DNA of 64,000 nt from Sphagnum magellanicum (Eukaryota > Streptophyta > Sphagnopsida > Sphagnales > Sphagnaceae). Location of the stretch: the NCBI GenBank assembly GCA_021904315.1, contig CM038911.1, positions 4,089,780-4,153,779 on the forward strand, written 5' to 3'. Made by a program: the position numbers and the translations under genes. The notes under the pieces were generated by a model. The model had not been told where the DNA came from and ran no database searches. It saw only the letters and a list, made by a program, of their open reading frames with translations. Positions 23,271-35,780 of this stretch are shown piece by piece. Position 1 is the first letter of the stretch. Each line of letters begins with the position of its first letter.

Positions 23271-23999
23271 TTATGCCTCACATGGAGCAAGCTCCTTGGG
23301 CTGGTCTTCTTCTGATACAACGTCAACCACATACAGCTGCTGGCTGCCAACATAATTGCAGTGGTTGATGCCAAAACAACACGCCTGATGTTGTACACAT
23401 TCCCTGTCCCTTCTCCGGACACTGAGCCATTCTGTTTCTTTGCTAGTCTGAACAAAGAGAGCCTCCTCTTCTCCTCTCGGTGTGTCAGTTAGTGGATTTC
23501 CAATGTCTTGGATCTCTTCACTGAAGTCATCGTCATCCATGGCTGGTCCAACTGGATTCCTACTCAAAACATCGACGTTCGTATGTCTGAGTCCTGGTCG
23601 GTGGATTATATTAAAACTAAAGTCCTGCAACATGTCTACCCACCTACCTCTCCTGTCATGCGCATCGGATACGGTGGCTAGCCACTCTGGAGGTTTGTGA
23701 TCTGTGCGCAGAATGAAATGATTCATGTGCAAGTACTGCCTGAAATGCATGATGCCCCAGATTAGTGCGTAGCATTCCCCTTCCATGGGATGGAATTTTC
23801 TCTGGGCTTCTGTCATGCTTTTACCGACATAAGCCACCACCTTCTCAAATCTTCCTTCTTTCTGTGACAGTATCACTCCAACACCCCTGGGCGACCAGTC
23901 AACATCCAAACAAAAGGTCCTCTTGAAATCAGGTCGTGTGAATATAGGCGCATGAACCAGAGCTGCCTTCAGTTCCTGGAATGCCTGTTGACAGCCCAT
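23271..23999 (-). pseudogene. RNase H domain of pol
   Basis: Contains the FCLDVDWS and GVGVILSQ strand, ECYALIWG and TDHKPPEWL, ending in a tether region with HRPGLRH and DVLSR. This is the standard Ty3/gypsy RNase H that removes RNA from the RNA-DNA hybrid. It is separated from RT by stops near 24000 and 24050, and its frame runs past the domain toward integrase with a further break near 23200. Confidence 0.85.
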
Positions 24000-24053
24000 A
24001 TCTCACACAAAATTAACATCCTTTTTGGTTAGCTCAAACAGAGGAGCTGCCAG

Positions 24054-24824
24054 TCACGAATAGCCTCGTACATAGTTCCGGTAATACCCTGTCAAACCTA
24101 AGAACGACCTAACATTGGTGACTGTCTTAGGTTGCGAAAAATGCAGAACTACCTCAATTTTGCCAGGATCCGGTTTGGTGCCCTCCTTACTAACGACATG
24201 GCCCAAAAATGTAATGCTCTTTGCAGCAAAGCAATACTTATTTGGGTTCAGTTTGAGGTTTACTTCCCTGAGTTTGTACAGCACTATACCTAGGTGTTGC
24301 AGATGCTCCTCCCAGCTTTCGATGTGCACATTGAGGTCATCAACGAATACCTCAAGGAAGTTGCTACCCAAGTCCTTAAAGACCTCCAACATAGTTCTGG
24401 TAAACGTACTCGTTGCATTCTTGAGGCCGAATGGCTTGACTGTCCAGTCATACAACCTGGTTTTAGTGATCAAAGCTGTCTTCTTCATGTCTTCTGGAGC
24501 CATTCGAATTTTCCAGAAACTAGACTGTAAGTCTAAGGCAGTGAACCATGATGAGTTCCCCAGTTGACTAATCACATCTTCCACAAGTGGCATTGGAAAT
24601 GAATCCTGACGTGTCTGTGCGTTGAGTGGTCGATAATCGCCACAAAAACGCCTGCTCCCATCCTTCTTCACTAGTAGAGTTACCCGACATGCATACTCAG
24701 AGCTACTGGGCTTCATCTTGCCCAATTCGACCAGTACATCAATTTGCCTCTTCACCTCTGCCTCTTCCCAGTAGGATAATCGACCAAGAGATGCTTTGCA
24801 AGGGGGGAACCCTTGTGTATCCAC
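24054..24824 (-). pseudogene. Reverse transcriptase domain of pol
   Basis: A 256-residue frame with the ordered RT blocks: VTLLVKKDGSRRFCGDYRPLN, FTALDLQSSFWKI, KPFGLKNA, the catalytic FVDDL (a variant of YVDD), then FLGHVVS and RSFLGLTGYYRNYV. The two active-site Asp are kept. Stops downstream cut it off from RNase H. The reading frame ahead of it (24825-25100) carries no clear domain. Confidence 0.9.
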
Positions 24825-25100
24825 AAAGTGTTCCCCAATAGTGCAACAACCTAGCTCACCTTTATTCCAAGCAAAAACGTCTTGGTACCGCTCTCGAACT
24901 CGCCAGAGTTGTTTTCATTTATCTTCCTCCAAGCTGGTGTCAATCCTGATTTGCTGACAAATCTCCCTCCATCTAGTATCCATTTCACAATGGTTGGCAG
25001 ATGTCAACTGCTCAGTGTGGCTGCCATTAGAGTTGCCGTCTCTCATCTGGACAGTTTGCAGTAGTGTTGGAATTGAGGAAGCGTGTACTCGGCTAGGTTT

Positions 25101-25433
25101 CTACAACAACAGTGGAACAGCTACATCATGCATGGATTCATACACGGCTTGTCTACATTGCTCTGCATCAGACACCCATCTCATCCAGTCTGCGTAATCA
25201 TCCGCATCTGTGATTTCCTCTTCCATGAACCCGTCAACCTGCTCCTGTAATATCAGCTGCAGAATCTTTTGCAGCCCTTCAGACTTCACCATATCCTCCA
25301 ATTCAGTATCTCTAAACTCATCCTCACACTCAACTTGCTTCAATCGATTAGAGTCCGAATCACCGTGCCCACTCCCATCAGTACCTGTATCCGAATCCGA
25401 GGTGGACACATCATCCTCTTTAGTCATGATCAC
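25101..25433 (-). pseudogene. Acidic spacer segment between protease and RT
   Basis: A 110-residue Asp/Glu/Ser-rich frame (SDSDTGTDGSGHGDSDS near its start) just after the gag-pro frame and before RT. No domain is recognised. It is probably a linker of the polyprotein, cut off by a stop at about 25450. Confidence 0.55.
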
Positions 25434-25461
25434 ACGATCCTGATCTAGTATCTAATCAGAA

Positions 25462-27894
25462 TCATCCTTGATGTGTGCGTTCTTCCAAATGGTCGTAGCC
25501 TCGTGCATCATAGCTTCGGAATTCATCCTCTGCAACAAATTCACCATCGTCAAAGGCAGTACCTCCACATTGCTTCCGAGGCCGTGTCTTACTTATATTA
25601 AACCCCGTTCCACATCCACAACTGCTCCAATCTTCATCAAAGAAATCCAATCCCAAGAGTACATCGTAACTGTCCGTGTCCACGACCATGAAGGTCATGG
25701 CACATTGTATGCCTCCAACCTTGACAGGTACCTCATCAATTTGACCCAACGCCTGTGTAACAACTCCTGACGCAATTTTGTAAGTCTCCGACCCTGTCAC
25801 GAGATGCATCATTCCCAGTTCTCTAATTATAGCAGCAACCACAACAGACATGGAAACTCCAGTATCCACCAAACCTTCAACAACATAGTTATTGATCTCC
25901 ACAAGCAAATGCAACGTCTTGCTTCTATGGGTCTTATTGATGCAAATCTTCCTTGGTGCTGGAATTGCAGAGACCACTGACACTTGATTTTTAGTCACCT
26001 CTGAATCCCTCTTTCTCCTAGCCAACTTCACCAAACTTTCAAGGTGTTCCAGTTCCCCTGGAATCATCAGAATGGTCTCCATAGGTGAGAAAGATACCTT
26101 TCCCTTTATGAAGTGTGCCAGAATCTTGGATTTGACTGAGGTATCCCGGCTTGCACTTACTCCATCTCCCACAGCTTCAGGGGTTGGCACAGCCCCTCCT
26201 TGTGTTACATCAATCGGCACCCTCCTTCTAGGCACTCGGGTGTAAGAAAACAGGTTCTCATCCCCACATAGCTTATTAAGATGTTGCAGGGTTGCTGCTT
26301 CGTCATTCAACAACACCTCCAAGAAGTTTGCTATTCCAGAATGTGATTTCCCATATTTGGGCTTCTTCCAACATCTGTCCTTGGAATGTCCCAACCCTGA
26401 GCAGAAGGTACATTTTATTCCACAATTCTCTGTCCTATGAGGCATACCGCACTTGGCACATTTTGGTCGTGCTTCATTCAACCTTGGACAGGTGGTGGCC
26501 AAATGGTCCCCCCCTCTGCAGATTTGGCATCCTCCAAACGCAGTGGAAGAAGATGATGTTTCTGGATTATGCACAGTCCCCTTGAAGAAGTTGATCAGGG
26601 TGTTGTTTAGCGTAATGACCTGTTTCTCCATCATAGTCTCCGAGGTCTCCTCTTCTTGCTCCTCCCTTAAAGGTTCATAAGGAATCTCCCCAAGCTCGCC
26701 CAGAACTCTCTCAAGTTCTGTTGCAGCACCAACCAGCTCCTCAATGTCTATAAATGTTCTCACCACACACAATTTTCGAATCTCTGGCCTCAATCTAACC
26801 AAAAATCTCCTCTTCTGCTCGGCGTCTGGTATCCGGCCCTTCTGAATCAGTTTATCGAGACGTTCATAGTATTTTTGAACTTTCTCCTTGGGTTCTTGCT
26901 TGATGGCATCGAGCTTCATTTTGATGTCATCAGCATCAACATCTCCATACTTCTGCACTATCAGAGTCCTCTACTCAGCCCAATCCGTTGGTGTTGGTTG
27001 CAACCTCTTGAACCATTCCTTGGCTCTGCCTCGCAGATTTAGCTTCGCAATCTTAAAGAGTTTATCTGCATTCAGATCTCGCACTTCAGCTGCCATGGTG
27101 AGCCTCTCTCCCAATCATTGACGTCCTCATGGTCTCGCCCCCAGAACAGTTCATCCATTCCCTGGGGACTAGTCATTCTGCAGATATCCTGCTCCAACCT
27201 AAAGCTTTCAAGAAAAAAAAGAAAAACAGTCGTGATTCAATTTGAAAATTCGGACCGATCACCTTCTGCTATTGCTCTCAAAGGTATAAAGTCCGATGGA
27301 AAAGTAGAAAAACTTTGCTCATCCGTGGATTCTTGCTGGAACTGCCACCCAACCTCTTGATTACACCATATCCTCCAGCTTATGAGGCGAGAGCTTGATC
27401 CACTATGTTCCACCCTGAGCAGACGATCTCCAACCTGAAACAAATCTTCCACACCATGAATGTACAACCTGACAAAATGGTTAGGCGACACAGCAAGCTT
27501 AGGAATCCAAACGTCTCCTACCCTAGGTACACTACGCGGCCTCTCAGCAAGTGACAGCGTTACTCTACGCCAGATGCGAGGTGTAGTAACATTGCGTCTG
27601 CAACTCTGCGGTTGACACCCATCCCCTTGCTCCATCTCTAACCTTCAACCAAACTTCAGCTCTAGTATAAAAACCACTATGAGCTACTTCTACTGCGATA
27701 TCTCCAACTCGAGCTTCATCTAGGTCTACGCCTACAAGTGTTACTACCCCAAAACCCAGGAAACGCAAGATTACCGCTCCTCGTTGTGGACCATCCTGCC
27801 CCCTTGGATAATCAAACCTAAGGACAATTTGCTGTTCATAAATGTGTTGTGTCAACTCTTCTACTCCAACCTCATCTACACCAGATGAAGACAT
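25462..27894 (-). pseudogene. gag-protease region
   Basis: The largest frame (25462-26958, 498 residues) holds the end of the capsid-like region (KVQKYYERLDKLIQKG) and two or three CCHC-like knuckles (CQICRGGDHLATTC, CAKCGMPHRTENC, CTFCSGLGHSKDRC). Further on is a retropepsin-like aspartic protease with the active-site triad as VDTGVS and a later DVLLGLDFF. Upstream, 27237-27894 holds the start of gag in two frames, and a stop near 26970 separates it from the main frame. The role would be particle assembly and polyprotein cleavage. Confidence 0.85.
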
Positions 27895-27959
27895 GATACC
27901 TCAGTTATCATGATATCTAGACATTCACAGGTTCTACTGAGGCTACCAGATCTGAACCA

Positions 27960-27971
27960 GCTTTGATACCA
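27960..27971 (-). other. Primer-binding site
   Basis: On the minus strand the bases read TGGTATCAAAGC. This is one mismatch from TGGTATCAGAGC, the usual plant site complementary to initiator Met-tRNA. It touches or overlaps the last bases of the 5' LTR as I place it, so the exact LTR edge may be a few bases further in. Confidence 0.75.
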
Positions 27972-29178
27972 AAAGAAAGGGTGACGAGACCAAACAAAGA
28001 ATCTAACCACTAGTACGGGCCTAATCAGAGTGGTCTCCCTTCTGATTTTCTGAGACAGACCACTCTCTCTGACCCCTTCTCTCCAACTTATCTCAGAATA
28101 TTTCCATATGCATTCACTGATCTTTGGACAAGAACAACTCATGCACTCACAAATCAGCAAAACAGAAAAGCCAAATTCAAAACTTGCACCTTGCCATTCA
28201 TAAAAACCTCCAGAGAGCACAATACTTCTGGCTCCAGAGTGTACATAAAAAATCAAACATCAATACAAGTATGGCCTTTGAGGTTAGAGCTCTTGGTGTT
28301 CACTCGATCCTTTGAGCCTCTAACCCAATCCCCCACAGAATGCTACAATGCATGATTTTCTTCACTCTAGACCAGAGACCTATGACCCGATTACCCTCGA
28401 GTCCGAATTGCTCTCTGAAAACACATGATTTTGGACAGTTTATACCACACTTGCCAATGTTACTCGAAGAGACTCACTCTCGTGCAAAATGATCAGCTGC
28501 TTTGCTGGTTTCAAAACCTTTCTACATCCTCACTTGATGCTCTCATTATTTCCACATTTGGGATCCCCCTTTGCTCTCTACTACTCACTCAGACCACAAC
28601 CAACATCACAGATGCAAGGCACTGCAACCCAAACCCCTCATCCCGGATACTCCCTCTCCTCAACATGCACCCCAATTCTAGAGCTCGAATCCCTCAAGTC
28701 CTCATCATACCTTGGCGCTGCCCTTTCATGAGTCCTTTACAAAGCTACCTGGCCAAGTTGTTGGCGCAGTGGAAAGATTACCACAACCAGCCAAGTTCTA
28801 CTACCCAAAAAAACAGCTCTCTACCACTCTAAAACCACTCTCAAAACTGCTCTCCAACAGCTCTCTTCCTGTCTCCTAGCTGCATTCCCGATCCGTCCGT
28901 CTAGACCCGCACAGCCATCAGCTCACCACCTCCTTCTGTCCTGTTGCCGCCTTCCTTCCACCTCCCCTCATCAATATAGCTCCATGCTTCACCATCATTC
29001 GCACCGCCTCCTTCCTGCACTCCATAACACCCCTACCAAAAGAAAAGCCACCCCATGCATTTATCTGCAGCAGTATTGGAAAGATTCTGGCTGCAACAAT
29101 GACGGCTAATAAAATAGAAAGCAACCCTCAAAAATATGTTGTGTTCACACCAGTGAGGTGACCTATTGTTCGGTCACA
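27964..29178 (-). repeat. LTR, right copy (5' LTR of the element)
   Basis: Mate of 20534-21750, with the same GGTGACGAGACC start side and CTATTGTTCGGTCACA end. It would carry the promoter of the element. Small frames inside both LTRs are not genes. Confidence 0.88.
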
Positions 29179-32100
29179 CAACAACTTCAAAGAAGTCAAC
29201 TACAACAATAGGAAAACAAAAGGACAAAAGCAATGAATATAACCAAAAAGGTGGAATTAAACCAACTAAACAAGTAGAAATCAAAATTCAAATTATTAGA
29301 AAACCAAGTTCACATTCATGATAATGATCATTTTATATGATTAAATGATAAAGTTCAACACTATGTACTTGGATTCACAACCATACCTTAGATCTAAATG
29401 ACCTTGCTCCAAACCATTGGTTCTTAAATTTAGGTGCTAAAAAGTTGGTTCATCTAGTCATGCTTGAGTGCAAGCCTAAGACCACACAACATTTGTTTTC
29501 CCTTCCCATCAATAAGCTATTATTTCCACTCTCCTAAACATTTTATAATCTTTGTTTCTCCCATCTTTGCCATTAGAAACAATGTGAATTCACCCATTTG
29601 ATACATGAAAGCATTGCCCTACAAAAAAAAAAATTGAAATAAAATCAACTACACAAAAATGAATATGACCAATTAGATTAAACCATGTTTCCACAAGCCA
29701 AAAACCATGTCAAATCATAGTCAATTTTTTTTTTTTGGTTACACATGCCTATGTGGTGCCACTTTAATGGTATGTTCATCATGGAAAATTATGATTCATA
29801 ACTAATATGGATGTTGAAAAATCTAGATTGAATCATTAAATCTTTCAATTTTGAATTTTGGTTCATACAAAAGACCTTTAAAGTTGAATACAACTCATGT
29901 CAAACATGATTATTTTCACAAAAATCCCCTTATTTTTTATAATACAATTTTTTTGAAGTTCAATTTTTTTGTAATAATAAAGGACTATTAAACACACCTA
30001 AATTTTAGGGTCTATTTGAAGTTCATGAATATTTTATGACATGTAAATGTGGTGCAATGTATATGATATTTAAAACAAAATTGTAGCTTGTAATACAAGA
30101 AACTAAACCTCAAAATAATTCATGTTTCAACCTGATTTGAAATTGTAATCATTTTTTAAAATGAAATGCAAAATTTCAGAAAAAATTGTACACTTTTAAA
30201 AATTGATATTTATTCAAAAATGATTAACACAAACATGTGATATATTGAAAAAAACTATAAATATTTTATTAAAAAAATCCTTTCTATAAAAAAATTTTAA
30301 AAAAATTTGCTTAAGGACTACAATCCTTCGAAAAAAAACACATTAACTCATGAAAATGTGATTTTACCCAATTAGATGTGAGATAAATTGCACCCCCATA
30401 ATTTGGTTTCTTAAATCAATCCCTAGCAATAACAAAAAGTTGGGAAAGAAAAAAATTCTAAAAGATTATCATGAAGCTTTTCCCTCTAGGAGAATGCCAT
30501 TGTCATCATCTTCAATGTCCCATCTCTAGCTCTGTCCTATTTAAGGATATGCATCCAAGTAAATAACGCTAGAGTCCAAATAACCTTGATGTCATCATTA
30601 CAATACCAATTTGATAAACACAACTCAATAAGAATTTACTTCTTAAGGTTCCATCTACCAAACATTAAAACTTACATCCATATCCAAATAATATCATAAG
30701 CACAACTATCATCTCCACATTGGTTAAGAATTAAGACACAATTTTATACCCAAAAACCATGAATAGATTGCATAGTCTCTTCCCTTTGGGCAAAGTCAAT
30801 AGACATTCATGATATTATTTTCAAAATCTTCATTTTTTGTGAACTATTTGAAAAATGGTCAATCATACCATGCACTACATCATGACTCACTTTCTTATAT
30901 TTAAAATGCAAAACATAAATTGCAAGTAATGAATTTTCAAGTTGAATTCCTCAATGTTCACATAAGTTATTATGATTGCCATGATCTTATCATAATTTTC
31001 AAACAGTCCCATATAACCATATCCTTTTCTCTTATTTTTTAGGGTTTAGGGTCTTTTCTCACTCAAATTTGGTCTTTCATTTTTAATTCCCATAATTGTG
31101 AATGTGCCCATTTACATGTGACAAAGGGCTCTTGAAACATATTGGAAAACTCCAATTTGTAAAATACTATTACAATAGACAAATGGCTACAATCATAATC
31201 AAATTAGCCAAAAACGATATCAAGCAGAGTGAAATATGTAACAACTTGAATTAATGTCTAGTGTCCATGTTTCCATATAATCATGCACATTTTACATTAT
31301 ATGTGCTTTTAACATGATGTCCCAATGTATGATTAATTTGGAATACAGAGAGTATGGAACAACATATTGTCCATGATGATAATGAAGAAAAGAAAAAAAA
31401 TTACTTTATGTGCATAAGAACAATGAACGTTGTTGCTAAATTCCTTAACTAAGCAAAAAGAAAAGATACTAAACAAGGGACCCAATTCCACAAGGGCAAG
31501 AAATAGGATTAGAAGATGAATTGCGAAAACGAATGTAGTTACACAAGTTGAAGGAATAATACCCACAAGAAGACTACCTAGTAGTTTACTGCATTCAAAT
31601 AATCATCGCTGCAAGCTTGAGTAAGGTGAAGATATTACAACCTGCCAGTGTACAAATCAATAGTTTTGTCCACAGTACTTTGCAGGAGCCACTAAATTGA
31701 AGTGGACATTAAATAGTCACTAGTTGTACACATGGTTCAAGCCCTGAACCATGTAGCCCACATGACTTGAGCTCCTGTGTTACCCAACAAAGGTACGGAA
31801 CTTCACAGCCTTCTAATCTGAGCTAATAATATGTTCACAAAATCATTCAAACTCCAGAGCCCATCTCTATGAGCATCAGAATTAAGTACACCACTTTCAA
31901 TGTTTCATGTGTGTTGTTCACTGTCGCATACAGCTGATGGCAAGTCTGGTGAAGGATACTTGTGGAAAGAGAGAGTCTAGATAAATTAATAGTTTCAGCA
32001 ATCAGAACACATTCAGAAAATAAGTCACTTTCAATGGAATATGACCCATTTGCACACCAGGATTTGTTGATGTGGGGTTGGTCCCCTGTACACTCCTGGA

Positions 32101-32274
32101 GACAGATTTTGAACCAGATCTTACATCATGGTTTTGAGCATGCTGGAAATTGGCAAATCATGTGGTCTCTGAGTCTCCAACCCTCCTTCAAATGTTCTCA
32201 AAAAATGGTAAGTTGCATGGGCTTTTGCCTCTCCAACCCTGATGTCACATACTAATTCAGCAATCCGTGGAAAG
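29179..32274. other. AT-rich desert and 3' flank of invertase
   Basis: No gene is recognised. AT-rich with homopolymer runs; the longest frames (about 77-97 codons) have no family likeness. The last few hundred bases before 32275 are less AT-rich and probably include the invertase 3' UTR. Confidence 0.5.
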
Positions 32275-35153
32275 CTATACAATATTTGAATTACTTGAAG
32301 GATTGAATTGTTTCCGTCGGGGATGCATGTCCAGATGACAGGAGACTACAGAGGCTTCCTCCTCATCACATGTTAGCCAACTTGCAGCTTCTGGGTTTTG
32401 TAACAGCAGTTTTGTTACCAGGAACCCTGCTATAGTCCAGGTTTGGAAGAGGCGTGCTTGCTTCCCCACAAACCGTCCAGATCGAGTATCATAGTACTCA
32501 GGCCACCTATCACGTGAGAGTCTCTTCTCAGCAATTTCAACTGCTCTTTGTGCCAGGTCTGCACGCCCCATCTTTAGGCAGGCAACTGTAAACTGCCACA
32601 TTAGAGTAGGCCATGATCCTCCATTGTGGTATGACCAAGCTCTGCACCAAAAGCAACAAACCACATAGCACCAAGGCTTTATACCTCTTCTCAACAAAGC
32701 ACAGTATTTCACTGATCTTTCCACAAAGACAGAAAGACAGGACTTTGGGCACTGCTGAAAGGTAATAGAGAACAGAAACAACCAAGGGCAGAACCATACG
32801 TGTTTTTTGGATCACTGCCAGTGATTATACGCCACTCATCCTCTTCAAAAGCTGGGAAACAGATCTTTAGAGGCATGGTGCCTATGAGATCATCCCATTT
32901 TGATTCCACCAAGTCCAGAATATCTTCAGCCTGCGACTTGGTAGCTAAAGAGCTGCAAATTGACCAGAAATTCCCGAGAGAGAAAAAGCGAAAGTCCATT
33001 TGTGCAGGCTGTAAGTTGCCAATGAAGTAACCACCTTTATTGGGTATCCAGTCAAACAACCATTTTGACACCTGCTCAGGGTAGATGTTGAACTTGTTCA
33101 CAGCATCATCAGAGTACTCTTCGGTCTTATAACGGTAGATTTCATTCAGCTTGTGGATATCCAACCAGTAATACTCTTGAATATGGAACAACAAAGCACT
33201 CAACCTTGAGTTTATCGACCTTTTTAATTCCTGTGCTACTCCATCTCCTTGTACAAGCATGTCTCGAGAAAAGCGGAGAGCTTGGTAGAACAATGCCTGC
33301 AAAAGCAACCAAATTCACTATTCTCACATCCATCATCTCTTCATGGGACATTGCTATTCACCACAAGAGTCAACACTGCAGCTTGAAAAGAAAGTGAAAT
33401 TGAGAGCACAAAAGCACCCATGTCAAGTAATATACCTGAATCTCAAGAGGGTGGCCATGGATGCCCATGCGTCGATCAATCATGCACGGGCCATCCGTGA
33501 CAAGCAAAGTAGGGAACATGTCAAATCCATCAGCTAGACAAACCTTCATAATCATCTTAATGCCTGTCTGGAAATCAACTCTCTCTTGCAGAGATGTGTC
33601 TCCTGTGCACTTGCCATATGCCCTTAATAGAATAATCCACCACAAACCTGCTCCCAAGTGAGAACACCCAGCATGAGTTGCATGTAGTTGGCAGCAAAAT
33701 CTTTTGAGTTCTATGAAAGTGTGGTACAACTTGCAACTAAATAGCCTGAATCCTTGAAAGCAGAGAAGGGATTCACCTGAATCCACTGGAGCAACTCGGC
33801 CAATTGCTGCCTCACCAAAATCCGGGTCCAGAATCTCTTCTGTCCCATTTGCCTCATCTCCATCCCGCAACACAGTTAGAACCTTAAAACTAGCAGGCAT
33901 CAAGCCCTGTCCTGGACTGTAGCAGTCCACAGTCTTCTCCCAGCTCTGCATGAGATTCAGGCCATTCTGTGAGTACTATGTCACACAAGCAAGAACACAT
34001 TTGAGGGCACATTTTCTTGCAGATCATGACAGGAAAATCAGTAAGCCTTTCAAAGATAACCATTCTGTCAGTTGCAGCAGAACCAAAATCAATATGGCAC
34101 AATGAGAATGAGTGTCACTCACAAAGCATCAGACCATCGCCATACAAACACAAAGTTTGCCATTTCAGATGGGTTTAAGGAAATGGATAGCGTTACCTGC
34201 AGTTGTAAGGTATGGATGAGGAAATTCCTCACAATTTCATACTCCCCTTTAAGCAGGAAGCCAATTGCAGATGGAATGAAATCCCGAATGAACACCTGGT
34301 CATAGTTCAGAGGAAAAGGATCTGAGGGATCTCGAGCAGCAACTGTTCCTACAGGCTCTCCACAAAAGGTCACCACCGCTTCTTTCAAGAGTGCCCAAGC
34401 CTCTTTCTCACTGGCACTCTCGACATACGGCTGTGATTTCCTTCTCTGCGAGGGTTTTGCAACAGGTGTTTGGCTCTCAGGAGGTATGAAATCAACTTCC
34501 TTCGATTTCTCGAGCGGAAATTGATGAGGAGCTGCTACTGCTGAGGAAGGTGCAGTACGAGGAGGAGGAAGCGGGACAAAGAGTGTTTGCACCTCAGTAG
34601 TGGTCACTGTTTCTGCCAAAGAAGCTCCTGTTGTTGCACGAGCTGTAATCTTCTCTTGCGAAATCTCCCTTGAATTTGTTCCTCCATTCTCAAAGCTATG
34701 CACATGATCTGGCAGGCCGTGCTCATCTCTGATGGCAGCAGGAGGATGCCGCAGGCGGTGATTGCACTTTCTGTCATCCTTGATGATGCCAAATTGCTGC
34801 AAGTGACTGGAACTAGAGCTGATGATCCGGAGTCGTCTGTTGATGATGGAGTTTGAAGAAGAAGAAGAAAATCCTGTCCATCTCAGAAGGCAGTCCTGGG
34901 AGACAACAAGACCAGAAATGGGAGCTTGGAGTAGAAGAAGATTATTCACCAGCATGGAGCCACAGTTACAACTAGTTTTCTGAAGTTTTGCTTGTTGATG
35001 AAGCGATCCTCCAGGTTGCCAACCTTTATGACATACAGAATCAATCCTCCAACTGGTTGAACAAACAGAAGCTGCTTGAACTAGATCTATCACCATAATG
35101 CTCGGACTTATGGAACATAGAAACTTCTTGAAAAACCTAGCAAGAAAATTCAC
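32275..35153 (-). CDS. Alkaline/neutral invertase (GH100), organelle-type
   Basis: Hydrolyses sucrose to glucose and fructose. Five coding exons on the minus strand: 35153-34197, 33945-33777, 33647-33436, 33296-32800, 32641-32275. All introns are GT-AG and the phases agree; the product is about 733 residues. Family blocks in order: [22 protein letters not shown] (end of exon 1), [123 protein letters not shown]. These are the plant GH100 core. The first ~240 residues are poorly conserved, Ser/Arg/Gln-rich and almost free of family motifs, as in mitochondrial or plastid neutral invertases. That suggests a transit peptide (inference). An ATG at 35096 (residue 20) is an alternative start. Ends ~120 residues after the YHNGGSWP block, as usual. 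No broken motif seen. Confidence 0.93.
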
Positions 35154-35780
35154 ACACCCCCCGAAAACAACAAGATAATTCTCCTAAGAAAAAAAAAACC
35201 CTACCAGAACCTACGTATCTGCAGCTAATAAGACGGCGATGATCAAAACAGCAACAAGCCCGAGAGATAGGGGGAGCAAACAGGCAGGATGTCACTTCTT
35301 TACAAAAAGAATTCTCCGCAGCAAACAAACAACAAACAAAAACGAATTCGGATATAAAACAAAAACAAAACCACAAAGAACAGTCAAATTCCTCCGCAGA
35401 GTTCACGAAAGATGAAGAAGAAGATGATGATGATGATACTTGAATCCAAAAAAAAACACGGACACAGAGTCTCAGAACACAAACTCCACAGCGACGACGA
35501 CGAAGAAGAAGAAGAAGAAGAGAGGAAAGAAGCGAGACGAACAAGACGAGGAAGAGGAGGAAGAAGAAGAGAGGAAAGAAGCGAGACGAAGAAGACGACT
35601 CAAAAGAAGAAGAAGAAGAAGAAGAAGAAGAGAGGAAAGAAGCGCGACGAAGAAGACGACGAAGGAGAAGAACGTGAACGAGAAGCGCAAACGAAGACTC
35701 GCTGCGGCGAGAAGACGAAGACAAAGACGAACGAGAGTTTGACGACACGGGCCGTCGCGCACGCCTTAGAAAAAACCAAA
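35154..35780 (-). promoter_or_regulatory. GAA/CTT-rich leader and promoter region of invertase
   Basis: Upstream of the invertase start, 35410-35720 is almost all purine on the plus strand (GAAGAA, GACGAC, GAGGAAGAAGCGAG in many variants). On the coding strand this is a CTT/CTC/GTC-rich leader. CTT-rich tracts are common in plant 5' UTRs and core promoters. Open frames of ~100-200 codons on both strands here are artefacts of the low-complexity repeat. Transcript start not determinable. Confidence 0.6.

Larger units (their letters stand above)
20534..29178 (-). mobile_element. Ty3/gypsy LTR retrotransposon, full length but defective
   Basis: Two direct LTRs of about 1.2 kb flank a 6.2-kb interior that reads on the minus strand in the order gag, protease, reverse transcriptase, RNase H, integrase. 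This is the order of Ty3/gypsy (Metaviridae) elements, not copia. A primer-binding site like the 3' end of initiator Met-tRNA lies at the right LTR edge, and a purine-rich stretch on the minus strand (plus 21758-21770) sits just inside the left LTR. Stops and frameshifts break gag, the RT-RH junction and integrase, so it cannot act by itself. No clear 5-bp target duplication was found at the ends. Confidence 0.9.

Noticed and set aside
22311-25443. Plus-strand frames of 70-150 codons across the retrotransposon interior
   Set aside because: Antisense shadows of gag-pol on the minus strand.
28425-28832. 135-codon frame inside the right LTR
   Set aside because: The left LTR copy has a disrupted equivalent, and the peptide is low-complexity Ser/Thr/Pro with no domain.
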